DNA of 64,000 bases from contig NZ_LT599032.1 of NCBI RefSeq assembly GCF_900079725.1, forward strand, positions 3,480,856-3,544,855, given 5' to 3'. The notes beneath the pieces were generated by a model. The model saw only the letters and a list, made by a program, of their open reading frames with translations. It searched no databases and was not told where the DNA came from. Made by a program: the position numbers and the translations under genes. Source of the stretch: an uncultured Dysgonomonas sp. Its GTDB lineage: Bacteria; Bacteroidota; Bacteroidia; Bacteroidales; Dysgonomonadaceae. Below are positions 34,885 through 44,484 of this stretch, piece by piece. The stretch's first letter is position 1. Each line of letters begins with the position of its first letter.

Positions 34885-35382
34885 ATGAGCAAAATTGCAA
34901 TAGTTTACGGGTCATCTACCGGGGCCACAGAAGCGGTAGCAGAAAAAATACAGGCGTTGTTCGACGATGCTGCACTCTTCAATGCTGAGAGTGTGAGTGT
35001 TGATGATTTGAAACCATATGACTTTTTGATTTTCGGGGCATCTACGACAGGGGTAGGCGATTTACAGGACGATTGGGAAGTTCTTCTGCCTAAGGTTGAA
35101 AAGATGGATTTTGCCGGAAAAAAAGTTGCTCTGTTCTCACTGGGAGACAGTGCTTCATTCTCCACAAGTTTTGCGGGAGCAATGTATTACATTTATAAAG
35201 CACTGAAAGGGAAAGTCGAAATTGTAGGTTCGGTATCTACCGACGGATATACATTCGACGAATCTGATGCCGTTATCGACGGCCGCTTTATCGGCTTGGC
35301 ATTAGATGAAGATAACGAATACAACGAAACTGATGCACGTCTTACTGCATGGGTGGAAGATTTGAAGAAGTATCTGAACTGA
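34885..35382 (+). CDS. fldA: Flavodoxin
   Basis: A 165-residue FMN electron carrier. IVYGSSTGATEAVAEKI is the FMN phosphate loop, IFGASTTGVGDLQDDW and SLGDSASFSTSFAG are the two isoalloxazine loops. The length fits long-chain flavodoxins. It would replace ferredoxin in low-iron conditions or serve radical-enzyme activation. It ends before a shared terminator at 35411. Confidence 0.95.
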   Translation: MSKIAIVYGSSTGATEAVAEKIQALFDDAALFNAESVSVDDLKPYDFLIFGASTTGVGDLQDDWEVLLPKVEKMDFAGKKVALFSLGDSASFSTSFAGAMYYIYKALKGKVEIVGSVSTDGYTFDESDAVIDGRFIGLALDEDNEYNETDARLTAWVEDLKKYLN

Positions 35383-35410
35383 TATATTATCTAGTTAGTG
35401 TATATAGTAA

Positions 35411-35447
35411 GAAGCCGGATAATATTCAATATCCGGTTTCTGTTTTT
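35411..35447. terminator. Terminator between flavodoxin and HAD genes
   Basis: GAAGCCGGATA and TATCCGGTTTC form an 11-base stem with one G-T pair around a 8-base loop, followed by TGTTTTT on the plus strand. The genes converge here. Confidence 0.75.
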
Positions 35448-36138
35448 ATAGAATATCCCTGATTTCCTCGAGCCTGGTGACTGTGTGGGTTGGCTTGAAG
35501 TCTTCGAAGGGCTTGTTTTTGGGATTGTACCATATCTGGTCCAGTCCGCTGTTATAGGCTCCACCAATATCAGTAAACAGGTTGTCTCCAACCATTATAA
35601 TGTTTGCGGGTTTAACTCCGATTTCGTTCAGGGCATAAGTGAATATATCCGGATGCGGCTTGTTCACCCCGACTTTGTCGGACAGGATAACTTTATCGAA
35701 GTATGATGAAATACCGGCGCTTTCCATCTTAATGTATTGCATTTCGGTGAATCCATTGGATAGGATGTGTATCTTGTAGCGCGGGTTGAGGTAGTCCAGT
35801 AGTTCTTTAGCTCCTTCTACCAATACGCCTTTTTTCATTATGCGGGCTATGAAGTCGTCGTTGATAGCCAGCGCCTGCTCTTCGGAGACTTCTTCTACGT
35901 TGTTTAGAGGGCCTATAAAGCGTTCGCGTTGTAGCGTCTGCTTGGTAATCTGTCCTCTGCCGTAGAGTTCCCACAGGTGGCTTACATTTGCGTAATAGAT
36001 GGCATAGAAGTCTTGGAAGGATGGGAAGTAGCGGACGAAGTTGTAGTCATTATATATCTCGATCAGAGTGAGACGGGTATTTTCTATAGTATCTATCAGT
36101 GTGTCATCTAAGTCGAGGAGTATATCGCTGTATTTCAT
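35446..36138 (-). CDS. HAD-superfamily hydrolase (YjjG-like nucleotidase)
   Basis: A 230-residue phosphatase with DLDDTLIDT (motif I, nucleophile Asp near the N-terminus), LSNGFTEMQ (motif II), and VGDNLFTDIGGA (motif IV); the Lys of motif III is in KVGVNKPHPDIF. The YjjG/PynA-like group removes phosphate from damaged or normal nucleotides. The substrate is inferred from similarity only. Confidence 0.88.
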   Translation of the reverse strand: MKYSDILLDLDDTLIDTIENTRLTLIEIYNDYNFVRYFPSFQDFYAIYYANVSHLWELYGRGQITKQTLQRERFIGPLNNVEEVSEEQALAINDDFIARIMKKGVLVEGAKELLDYLNPRYKIHILSNGFTEMQYIKMESAGISSYFDKVILSDKVGVNKPHPDIFTYALNEIGVKPANIIMVGDNLFTDIGGAYNSGLDQIWYNPKNKPFEDFKPTHTVTRLEEIRDIL

Positions 36139-36210
36139 ATAGGGATTATCTTTTACGCAAAGATAGGTATTTTAGCCGTAAGTTGCAGGTCTATAAATAT
36201 AAAAGAGAAG

Positions 36211-36239
36211 CCCCTCCGATCCGGTTAAGAAGGGAGGGA
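36211..36239 (-). terminator. Terminator after the NCS2 permease gene
   Basis: On the minus strand CCCTCC pairs with GGAGGG around a 15-base loop, and CTTCTCTTTTATA follows. It belongs to the GGGGAGG palindrome family also seen inside the HTH gene at 32974. Confidence 0.5.
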
Positions 36240-36267
36240 CTAAAGGTTATATCGTTATTTCATAAAC

Positions 36268-37602
36268 TTAACCTGCAGCATTGGTCATTACATGAGATGC
36301 ATCCAGTATTATCTTTAATAAGAATAATATGGCGATTACATATACTGTAGCTGATACATCCTTATATTTGCCGGAGCATACTTTGATGAAAGCAAAGCTT
36401 AACATACCAAATACGATACCTTCGGCAATACTATAAGTGAATGGCATAAATACGATGGTAAGGAATGCAGGAAGTCCCTCGCTCATGTCGCTGAAATTGA
36501 TCTTGGCAACAGAAGATATCATAAACAGCCCAACGATAATAAGTGCCGGAGATGTAGCTGCTGCGGGAACCATCAGGAATAATGGAGCAAAGAACAGGGC
36601 AAGTACAAACATCATAGCGGTACTAACAGAGGTTAGTCCGGTACGTCCGCCGGATGCTACTCCCGATGCACTTTCCACATATGCGGTAATAGTGCTTGTT
36701 CCTAAGATAGAGCCTACTGTAGTTCCTAATGCATCGGAGAACAGAGCTTTTTTCATTTGAGGGAAGTTGCCGTCTTCGTCAGCCAGTCCGGCTTTGGATA
36801 CCACACCGATCAATGTACCCACAGTGTCGAAGAGGTTTACGAAGAGAAGGGTGAATACCACAACAAGCATATTGAATGATAGGATATGATCCCATTCGAA
36901 TTGAGCAAAGATAGGAGCGATAGATGGCGGTGCACTGATGATACTGGTATCCGGTAATGTAACATCACCCAAAATGATACCGAAGATAGTTGCTGCGACA
37001 ATCCCTATCAGTATGGAGCCGTTCACATTTCTTACAAATAGTACGGCTGTAATGATCAAGCCTAAGAAAGCAATCCATACGCTATGCTGAGAGAAATCTC
37101 CTAGTGCTACCAGTGTGGCAGGGCTTGAAGTTACTATTCCGGCGTTCTTTAGTCCGATCAGTGTGATGAATAGCCCGATCCCGACAGGTATGGCGTCTTT
37201 CAGTACCTTAGGTATGCTTTTTACGATCAGTTCCCGTACATTGAAGAATGTAAGGAGTATAAAGATAATACCTTCAATGAATACAGCAGTCAAAGCAAAC
37301 TGCCAGGAATATCCCATTACTCCGCAGATGGTAAACGCAAAGAAAGCGTTTAAGCCCATACCCGGAGCTTGTGCTATCGGAAGTTTGGCATAGAGAGCCA
37401 TCATCAGGGTAGCGAAGATTGTAGCCAGAGCTGTTGCAGTGAACAGGGCGTCTTTGTCCATACCGGTAGTCGATAGTATACTAGGATTTACTATCAGTAT
37501 GTATGACATGGTTAAAAAAGTAATAAGCCCGGCAAGAAGTTCTTTGCGGATGGTGGTCTTATTCTCTGTTAGTTTAAATGTTTTTTCGAGGAAATTTTTC
37601 AT
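36268..37602 (-). CDS. NCS2-family permease, probable purine base transporter
   Basis: A 444-residue inner-membrane protein of the AzgA/GhxP-PbuG-like branch of NCS2, with about 12-14 hydrophobic segments. Signature stretches are TFLTMSYILIVNPSIL, APGMGLNAFFAF, LFDTVGTLIGV and SESASG-like YVESASGVASGGRTGL. This branch takes up adenine, guanine or hypoxanthine with protons. The gene follows 13 bases after a DUF5020 outer-membrane protein gene, together a likely route for purines across both membranes. The direction and base are inference. Confidence 0.92.
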   Translation of the reverse strand: MKNFLEKTFKLTENKTTIRKELLAGLITFLTMSYILIVNPSILSTTGMDKDALFTATALATIFATLMMALYAKLPIAQAPGMGLNAFFAFTICGVMGYSWQFALTAVFIEGIIFILLTFFNVRELIVKSIPKVLKDAIPVGIGLFITLIGLKNAGIVTSSPATLVALGDFSQHSVWIAFLGLIITAVLFVRNVNGSILIGIVAATIFGIILGDVTLPDTSIISAPPSIAPIFAQFEWDHILSFNMLVVVFTLLFVNLFDTVGTLIGVVSKAGLADEDGNFPQMKKALFSDALGTTVGSILGTSTITAYVESASGVASGGRTGLTSVSTAMMFVLALFFAPLFLMVPAAATSPALIIVGLFMISSVAKINFSDMSEGLPAFLTIVFMPFTYSIAEGIVFGMLSFAFIKVCSGKYKDVSATVYVIAILFLLKIILDASHVMTNAAG

Positions 37603-37615
37603 TGTTTATCAAATC

Positions 37616-38329
37616 TTAGAAGTTCCACTTAGCGGCTATTGTAGGGTTGATGTATGCCTTGTCTTTGTTAGTGAGGAAATTATTGCTGATTTCTATTTCA
37701 CTACCTAAAGCCAGATTAGGGCTGACATTATACCAGAATTGAGGTTCGGTCAGGAATACGATTTCTTTACCGCTTGTGGGATCTGCATGGGTTTTAGCCT
37801 TGTTTTGTGTCCAGACATCCATGAATCCGCAAACTCTGAATTTGTTATTGCATAAGTCGACACCCCACGTAACGGTCCATTGCACGTCGTTACTCACTTT
37901 CTCGAAGGCGTTGTACTTATATACAACATATGTTCCTAAAATGGCTTTGCCTACCATTGTGGAGTATGATGCACCGGCCATGTACGCATTTGCTATTGAG
38001 AACCCGAAATTTTCGGCTTTTCCTACGCCACCATTAAACTCGACGTGAGCCATAACAGGGCTTTTGCCTAATTTAATGTCGCGGGCAATTTCGAGATACA
38101 TAGTACCAATGTTTCCCCGGCTTTGGTTAAAATCTAAATCCACAAACATAAATGTCGAACCCCATTTATCCGGTTTGAACATTTCAAATGTTGCTGTGAA
38201 ATAGTTTTTATCTGACACTTTGTCTCCATGTAATGCATGACGCGGATCGAAATGCAACTGAAGATTTTGCGCGTACGCTGAAAATGAAAGCATTAATAGC
38301 CCTAAAGAGAAGAATACCTTTTTAACCAT
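37616..38329 (-). CDS. DUF5020 outer-membrane protein, Tsx-like channel
   Basis: A 237-residue protein with signal peptide (KVFFSLGLLMLSFSAYAQ) and a beta-barrel pattern ending in a C-terminal Phe (AAKWNF). LQLHFDPRHAL and GSTFMFVDLDF are typical of DUF5020, which resembles the nucleoside channel Tsx. It precedes the NCS2 permease on the same strand by 13 bases and probably supplies nucleosides or bases to it. Confidence 0.8.
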   Translation of the reverse strand: MVKKVFFSLGLLMLSFSAYAQNLQLHFDPRHALHGDKVSDKNYFTATFEMFKPDKWGSTFMFVDLDFNQSRGNIGTMYLEIARDIKLGKSPVMAHVEFNGGVGKAENFGFSIANAYMAGASYSTMVGKAILGTYVVYKYNAFEKVSNDVQWTVTWGVDLCNNKFRVCGFMDVWTQNKAKTHADPTSGKEIVFLTEPQFWYNVSPNLALGSEIEISNNFLTNKDKAYINPTIAAKWNF

Positions 38330-38506
38330 AATTATAAGATTTGAGATTTAGATGCAAAAATAAACAAAAAAAGCACCTGTTGATATTTCCTTTACTATTT
38401 AACAGAATAAATTTATCTATACTATTTTATATGGTGTTAAAATGCTTATTTATAAAAGGATTAAAAAGTGTCGAAAAATATGTTTTGTAATTTTTTCTTT
38501 ATTTGT

Positions 38507-38536
38507 TTTGAAATATAAAAAAATGTCATACCTTTG
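38507..38536 (+). promoter_or_regulatory. Promoter of tRNA-Pro
   Basis: TTTG (38507-38510), an 18-base spacer and TACCTTTG (38529-38536). The tRNA begins 20 bases after the -7 box. Confidence 0.65.
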
Positions 38537-38555
38537 CACCGCTATACGCAAAAAA

Positions 38556-38630
38556 CGGGATGTAGCGCAGTCCGGTTAGCGCACCTGCTTTGGGAGCAGG
38601 GGGTCCCAGGTTCGAATCCTGGTATCCCGA
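38556..38630 (+). tRNA. tRNA-Pro, anticodon TGG
   Basis: A 75-base cloverleaf can be drawn. The acceptor arms CGGGATG and TATCCCG pair with one G-T; the D arm is GCGC/GCGC; the anticodon arm CCTGC/GCAGG has loop TTTGGGA with TGG at 34-36; the T arm CCAGG-TTCGAAT-CCTGG is perfect. The discriminator is A; CCA is not encoded. Confidence 0.97.
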
Positions 38631-38760
38631 CGGTTGAAAATCAAAGAGTTAGACAAAGAATCTAACTCTTTTTGTTTTTATATGTACATGCAATTTGCAT
38701 GCAACTATTAAAAAATAGGGGTCGAAATGGCTCACCGTAAAAGTTGAGGGTTTTTGAATT

Positions 38761-39601
38761 TTATGCATACAATTTTGTTAATCTGAACAAGAAAAAGAAA
38801 AAGGCTTTATCTCTTACCCCTCTGAATTGAGATCGGAATGCTTTAATCTTTGCATTGAAAGATTCACTTGCAGCATTGGTAGAACGCCTGTCAAAAAAGT
38901 TAATGATATTCAGATAATGTGTTTGTATGGTTCTGGTAATTGTCCCAAAGGATAAGAATCCAGACCTATCTACCTGGTCGTACCATCTGGCTAATCTTGT
39001 TAAAGCCACATCCTTTGTTTTAGCCTGATGATAGATTAACCCAAGCTGCATAGCCAGATAATAAGCCTTTTTAATATCGGGATATTCCCGGAAAAGTATC
39101 TCAGCCCTTTGTTTCTGTGTTTGTGTCCACAAGGATTCTTTCTTGAACAAGAGGTATCTGCTACGGACTAACAGTTGTTTCAGGGAATCACCGTTTTCAA
39201 AGGTTGGGGCAATGTACCCCTCGCCTTTTGCTTTGGCTACCGCCATATCTACCGCTTCTCTGTCCAGAGCTTGCCATCGGGCTTTAATACGCATCTCTTG
39301 CACAGCATCAAAAGCTAGCTTTTGTACATGAAAGCGATCAGTTACTCTTTTAGCGGCAGGAAAGCAGGTTCTGGCTATCAGCTCCATATTGGGAGCCATA
39401 TCCAGTGTTATCTCCCGTACCTGAAACCTGCGACGGCGAGACATCTGCAAAAGTACATTACAAACAGTTTTTACATCAGTTCCTTTTATGATGCCTATAA
39501 TGGAACCTTTCCTGCCTTTGGCTTCTTTGTTTATGAGTATTGTATAGAGTTCTCCCCGACAAAGGGGTTACTTCATGGATAATCGATTGATAACGCTTCA
39601 T
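38761..39601 (-). pseudogene. ISAon1/ISL3-type transposase, frameshifted remnant
   Basis: The minus-strand ATG at 39601 begins MKRYQSIIHEVTPLSG, then the frame breaks near 39558 (GGGGAGAACTC) and homologous sequence goes on in another frame (ELYTILINKEAKG..., then QMSRRRRFQVREITLDMAPN). The downstream part keeps DDE-transposase features: ITLDMAPNM, VTDRFHVQKLA, and the C-terminal SNAASESFNAKIKAFR with a catalytic Glu. The separate upstream ORF that ISAon1-type elements carry is missing. One possible terminal sequence (GGGGTCGAAATGGCTCACCG, 38717-38736) is present on the left but I find no partner on the right. It lies 130 bases after the tRNA-Pro gene. Confidence 0.75.
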
Positions 39602-39944
39602 TTTGATAAAAAAGTATAAGTATTATGCAAAAATAAGAAAGATGCTAATAAACAACTCCAATTTTATCATGATTTTTTATAAAATCCGGTCGATATAAAT
39701 ACGATAAGGATAATCCAAATTCACTATCTGATTTTTTTCCGCTTATAAAAGAATAGACAGAACAATCCGCCATGCTATAAATCATTCATGGGCATAAAAT
39801 TTAATGTGAATATTAATAATCAGACCGAAGCGCTATTTTATGCTGTATGATATATATTAGCCTTCTTCTTCATATATTGTTTTATTCATATATATGTAGC
39901 CAGTCTTCGGAAGACTTGTTCCATATGATCTGTCTAAAATAATA
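39602..39944. other. 343-base intergenic region
   Basis: Between the transposase remnant and the end of the PUL. AT-rich, no gene seen. A small hairpin AGTCTT-CGG-AAGACT is at 39902-39916 just past the last PUL gene; without a T tract it is at best a weak transcript end. Confidence 0.4.
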
Positions 39945-41726
39945 CTATTTTAAAGATTTCTTTACTACTTCAATTTCATCAGGGGCTTCAATTTCTGATT
40001 TGATTTTACCATCAGTCTGTTTTACATGTTTAATATTGATTGTTCCGTATGGTGTAGGAAAACTGCCTTCTGCCCATTCCAGATCTCCCAGATTAGGAGA
40101 TATTCTTACTTTTTTACAGCCTGGCTCCAGAGGTTCTACCCCTAACACATAACGACTAAGCCATGCCGTAGGACCTGAAGCCCACCCGTGACAAAAACTA
40201 TGACGGTAACCCGAATAGCAGTACCCTCCATAGGAAGCATGCACATCAGTTTTTCCGGCAGGAACTACTTCATCGATACGGGCGGCATTTTCCATCCATT
40301 TTATATCGAAATCTTCCCAGAATGTTGTAGCTCCCAAATCTAACATAGCCCCCCAGTATTCACGGATATTATTCAAAGCCCCGGTAAAATCATTTGCACT
40401 TGCTCTGGCATTGAGCATATAGTATCCGTAGAAAGTAGACATTTTATGTACGCCGTTTTGAGACAATATATCTGCATTGGCTTTTTGAGCAGGTATCAAT
40501 CCCGACAGTGCTAATAGTGCAGCTGCCTGTTTGGATTGGGTAAGCTCCGGCATGTGTTTTTTTAACTTTTTCAGGGAGGATTGGCAAAGCCTTACTGTTT
40601 CTTCATCTTTCAGAATTTTACATATTTCTTCTCCGGCCTCAAATGCCATAATCATCATAGACTGCAATCCTGCATGTATTGCTTCCGGGTCTTCACTTGA
40701 AGGCCAGTCGAGGAAACGAGTACCATCCAAAATCTCTTTTCCGTTTACATCTATTTTTTCGCTCAAGAGTTTTAATAATTGTGCTATATAAGCTTCTTGT
40801 TCGGAAAGATATTTTATATCTCCATGATAACGATACCAGTCGCGATGAATTATAATCCACCACATTGAATATGAACTGATGCCATTCATCCAGTTTGGAA
40901 GCGGGGTAAGATCGCGAGCCAGGTCGAGGCTCTTGGGTACAACCTCATTATACCCGAACACCGAATTTATTGTCATCACTTCAGGGTGAAGGTCTCCTAC
41001 CCATACCAGACGGTCGCGTTTTATTGCGTCCCATAGATAGTCTTGCATATTCAGATGTACAGTGTATGCCCCTGTGAGCCATATTTGGTTCAGACGATCG
41101 TCGTTGCATCTGAAAGAGCCCTGATAGGAGATGTCCCTGTAAGAAAATGCTGCACTTAATTCCTTTATTTCGAGGACTACACCCGGATCAACAACGTCGA
41201 TGCGAACGAAGCGGAATCCTGAATCGCCAACGATCAATTTTCCCAACCAGGGTAGTGTAACAATAAAATCGCGCATTGCATGATCGTTGGTTGCCCCACC
41301 TAGTTCTCCTATATTACTCATTGTCTCCGATACCGATTCACCAAAACGAATACGCACCCTGCCTGCCGGATTTTTATTACTCATAGAAGTAATAATTTCT
41401 ATCCCTCCCTGAATTTCACGGCCGAAATCAAGTATTATACCTCCTTTGTTGTTCTCATCGCTTTTCAATCGTAAGTAATTTCCCGCATTCAGATCAGCCT
41501 GTCCAGTTCCCTGTTTGAGAATAGCTCCGGAATTCAACACATAGGCTTCGCTGTTGTTGTCAGATGTCCAGACTACACGTGTTGGGGTCAGGTATTTGTA
41601 TACCAATGCTGTTGACCTTGCCTTTGTGTCCGCAGCTTGTTGAAATGGCAAGGGTAGTTCTTGCCCTATTATGTTTCCGCTGAATATAAATACAATACTG
41701 AATAATAGATTCCTTATTAATTGCAT
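39945..41726 (-). CDS. GH78-like alpha-L-rhamnosidase, short form
   Basis: A 593-residue secreted protein (signal peptide ending GNIIGQ) with a small beta domain and an (alpha/alpha)6 barrel of the GH78 type. The catalytic-site stretch D-x4-D-x6-D is present as Asp233, Asp238 and Asp245 in WDAIKRDRLVWVGD. In characterised GH78 enzymes the middle position is a Glu, so this enzyme has a conservative change there. The catalytic-base Glu is in TTFWEDFD. A C-terminal beta-sandwich (LGDLEWAEGSFPTPYG) follows. It lacks the N-terminal beta domains of the larger neighbour, which ends 5 bases upstream, so the two probably act together on rhamnose-containing glycans. Confidence 0.85.
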   Translation of the reverse strand: MQLIRNLLFSIVFIFSGNIIGQELPLPFQQAADTKARSTALVYKYLTPTRVVWTSDNNSEAYVLNSGAILKQGTGQADLNAGNYLRLKSDENNKGGIILDFGREIQGGIEIITSMSNKNPAGRVRIRFGESVSETMSNIGELGGATNDHAMRDFIVTLPWLGKLIVGDSGFRFVRIDVVDPGVVLEIKELSAAFSYRDISYQGSFRCNDDRLNQIWLTGAYTVHLNMQDYLWDAIKRDRLVWVGDLHPEVMTINSVFGYNEVVPKSLDLARDLTPLPNWMNGISSYSMWWIIIHRDWYRYHGDIKYLSEQEAYIAQLLKLLSEKIDVNGKEILDGTRFLDWPSSEDPEAIHAGLQSMMIMAFEAGEEICKILKDEETVRLCQSSLKKLKKHMPELTQSKQAAALLALSGLIPAQKANADILSQNGVHKMSTFYGYYMLNARASANDFTGALNNIREYWGAMLDLGATTFWEDFDIKWMENAARIDEVVPAGKTDVHASYGGYCYSGYRHSFCHGWASGPTAWLSRYVLGVEPLEPGCKKVRISPNLGDLEWAEGSFPTPYGTINIKHVKQTDGKIKSEIEAPDEIEVVKKSLK

Positions 41727-41731
41727 CTTCT

Positions 41732-44464
41732 TTAGTTTTTAATTACATAATTGCCTGAAGGAACTTCCAATATGGTATATTCTCCCACTACATCCACAAT
41801 TTTTGAATATCCCGATCCCTCATTAATTTTTGATGAATCTTTCTCAGGGAAATAAACGAATGCTTTACTGTTGACCGGAACAGTTACCCGTAAGCTAAAA
41901 TGTCCGTTTTCTCTTTTCCATGCCGATTCGATTTTTCCTACCGGTGAATCGAAAGAGGCATTAGCCCTATTCATCTGTGATTCTTCTAATAATGGAGGGC
42001 GTATTATAAAACTTTTAAACCCGACATCTTCCGGATTTCTGCGTATACCTGCAATTCCATCAATATACCATGCACCCGGGAAAAGGTACGAACTATGCAA
42101 TAAAGAATGGCCCGGCAAATCTTTTTCCCACATCTCCCATATCGTGGTGGCATCATTAGCTTTCATATACCCCCAGCTAGGATAAGCTGTCTGAGAAGTC
42201 ATGGAGTATATCAGATCATCACGTCCTTCTTCTCTAAGCAATTTAAAAAGAAGAGCTCCTCCCGTTATCCCTGCATGAATATGCCCCTTGCGGACATTCA
42301 GAATTTCGTGTTCCAAACGTTTCATCACCTTCTCTCTCACTTCGGCAGGAGGTACATCTGCAAGTAAAGCTGCAGCCATATAGCTCATTGAACCATTTGC
42401 ATATATATTATTTGCCCGGTCAAAATAGGCTGCATGAATGATACGGCTGGAAGCTCCAGCTTGTTTTTCCCACTGCTCCGCGTCTTGATATTTTCCTAAA
42501 ACACGCGCTATTTTAGCCGCAGTGCGAAGATTGAATACACGGTAACAATTATTGAAACAAACAGTCTCAGGCTTATCATTATTCATCCCTTCCGCAGTAG
42601 CATTGGGCCATAACCAATCACCCAAATAATCCCATGTACCTCCAAAACGTTTCAATAAATTACATTCAGTATGGGTATCCAGAAATGCCAACCATTTCTT
42701 CATCATTTCAAAATTCTGCTCCAGTATGCGCACATCTCCTTCATGCTGATATACGAACCAGGGAAGGATTATGCAAATGCCACCCCATGACGGCCCTCCG
42801 CCACCTTCATTTGTCGGTGCTGTATGTGGCAATATACCACCACCTACATATTTCCCGTTCATTGATTCCCAACCTTGTGCATCGCGCCAGTCTTCAAGCC
42901 ATTTTGTGTAGAAGGAACCCAGTTGATAATTAAACAAGCCTGTCTCTGATGTCGCATGGGCGTCTCCTCCGTACCCTAAACGTTCACGTTGAGGGCAATC
43001 AACAATATATCCGCCAATAGATAGGTTTTCGAATGTCCATAAAACGCGGTTATATATCCAGTTCTGCAATTCGTCGGAACATTCAAATGTCGTGGCACGT
43101 TTGTAATTGGTGCGTACCAGCCAACCTTTTATATCAGAAAGTTGCGGTTTATCTTTTAACCCCCGGATTGTAATCCAACGACCTGAGCTATAATTAAATC
43201 TGTTACGAAACACTCCTTTACCCGCAGCACCTATTATATAAGCATTTCGGATACCGTATGTCATTTCATCCTGTTGCCGTTCCGAAAATATAAAATCAAT
43301 GCGATCATTTTTATTCCCCTTCACTTTTATCTCTGTCCATCCTGCAAAGTTCACTCCCATATCTATGCGGAATCCGCCATCCGGAAGTTCTTCTATTGCC
43401 ACAGGTTTTATCTCATCAAGTACACGATTCCCTTCGGTATTCTGGGCAGACAATGTCAAGTGGGGAGTATATGTTATGGCACTTCTCCATTTGGAGTCAT
43501 CAAAAGATGGTAAATTCCAATCGGGAATCTCCTTATTTGCATCCCATATTTCGCCTCCCATATGATGAGGTTTCCATATGCCTAACAATTTGTTTGGACT
43601 GGGATGCATTTTCCATGAAGCATCTGTTTGTATACGAAGAGATTCATTTCCTGAACGGATATCAGCTTGCCCGATTACCATTGGAGTCTGCGGCTTATCA
43701 GATGTTATATAGGGAGTATGTAATACCCAGCCCGTACCAAGCCATAACGCAATTGTGTTCTTTCCTTTCTTTAGTTTATCTGCTATATTGTATGTCACAT
43801 AGCGAGCCCGGGTGGTATGATTGCTTACTACAGGAGCAAGAACTTCGTTTCCTATTTTTTCTCCATTAACATATAATTCGTGATAGCCCACTGAGGCAAT
43901 AAACATTACTGCCCGGTCAGGGCTTCTTTCTAATTGAAACGTTTTCCTAAACCATGGATCCGAGATATTACAGTCCTTCAATTCCGGATTAAATATCTCA
44001 TCAGACCCAATCCATTGGGCTGTCCAATCAGATACATCGAATAGTCCTGTTGTCCAATCAGCCGGCTTGCTCCATCCCGATTCTTTCCCTGATGCATCTT
44101 TTACATTTACTTTCCAATAATACGTCTTATCAGACTGCAAAGGCTTCCCTTTATAAACTATTAGTTGAGTATGATCACTATCTATCCAGCCTGTATCCCA
44201 CATACTTCCCGTATGTTTATTCAGGTCTTTCAAATTTTGCGATACTAAAATCCTGTATGCTGTCTGTTTTTGGCCAAAAGAATTAGGCTTTCGGGCTGTT
44301 AAAATCCAGCTAAAACGAGGTTCCTTTTCCTGAAGTCCCAACGGATTATCCAGATATTCGCATTGGGTATTTTTTATATCTATACCCTGCGCAAGGGTAT
44401 AGGGGCTTTGTAAGAGAAAGAAAATCAATAATATGAGGATTGAATTAATCTTAGTATTTTTCAT
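41732..44464 (-). CDS. GH78 alpha-L-rhamnosidase
   Basis: A 910-residue secreted inverting glycoside hydrolase that removes terminal alpha-L-rhamnose. The ATG at 44464 gives MKNTKINSILILLIFFLLQS with cleavage after TLAQ; a longer start would overlap the previous gene. Domains are N-terminal beta-sandwiches (FN3-like, then KTFQLERSPDRAVMFIASVG...LYVNGEKIG), a central beta domain, the (alpha/alpha)6 barrel and a C-terminal beta-sandwich. The three acidic residues of the GH78 catalytic motif are all present: Asp489, Glu494 and Asp501 in VDCPQRERLGYGGD; the base Glu is in TTIWEMWEKD. It follows the lipoprotein gene by 20 bases in the PUL operon. Confidence 0.95.
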   Translation of the reverse strand: MKNTKINSILILLIFFLLQSPYTLAQGIDIKNTQCEYLDNPLGLQEKEPRFSWILTARKPNSFGQKQTAYRILVSQNLKDLNKHTGSMWDTGWIDSDHTQLIVYKGKPLQSDKTYYWKVNVKDASGKESGWSKPADWTTGLFDVSDWTAQWIGSDEIFNPELKDCNISDPWFRKTFQLERSPDRAVMFIASVGYHELYVNGEKIGNEVLAPVVSNHTTRARYVTYNIADKLKKGKNTIALWLGTGWVLHTPYITSDKPQTPMVIGQADIRSGNESLRIQTDASWKMHPSPNKLLGIWKPHHMGGEIWDANKEIPDWNLPSFDDSKWRSAITYTPHLTLSAQNTEGNRVLDEIKPVAIEELPDGGFRIDMGVNFAGWTEIKVKGNKNDRIDFIFSERQQDEMTYGIRNAYIIGAAGKGVFRNRFNYSSGRWITIRGLKDKPQLSDIKGWLVRTNYKRATTFECSDELQNWIYNRVLWTFENLSIGGYIVDCPQRERLGYGGDAHATSETGLFNYQLGSFYTKWLEDWRDAQGWESMNGKYVGGGILPHTAPTNEGGGGPSWGGICIILPWFVYQHEGDVRILEQNFEMMKKWLAFLDTHTECNLLKRFGGTWDYLGDWLWPNATAEGMNNDKPETVCFNNCYRVFNLRTAAKIARVLGKYQDAEQWEKQAGASSRIIHAAYFDRANNIYANGSMSYMAAALLADVPPAEVREKVMKRLEHEILNVRKGHIHAGITGGALLFKLLREEGRDDLIYSMTSQTAYPSWGYMKANDATTIWEMWEKDLPGHSLLHSSYLFPGAWYIDGIAGIRRNPEDVGFKSFIIRPPLLEESQMNRANASFDSPVGKIESAWKRENGHFSLRVTVPVNSKAFVYFPEKDSSKINEGSGYSKIVDVVGEYTILEVPSGNYVIKN

Positions 44465-44484
44465 TTGATTATTTTTTTTGATTG

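Noticed and set aside
39540-39575. Programmed frameshift in the transposase
   Set aside because: The site GGGGAGAACTC is not a slippery A6G or similar heptamer, and the partner ORF and one end of the element are also missing, so decay is simpler.
39902-39916. Hairpin as terminator of the PUL
   Set aside because: The stem is only 6 bases with no T tract on the minus strand, so I did not list it as a terminator.
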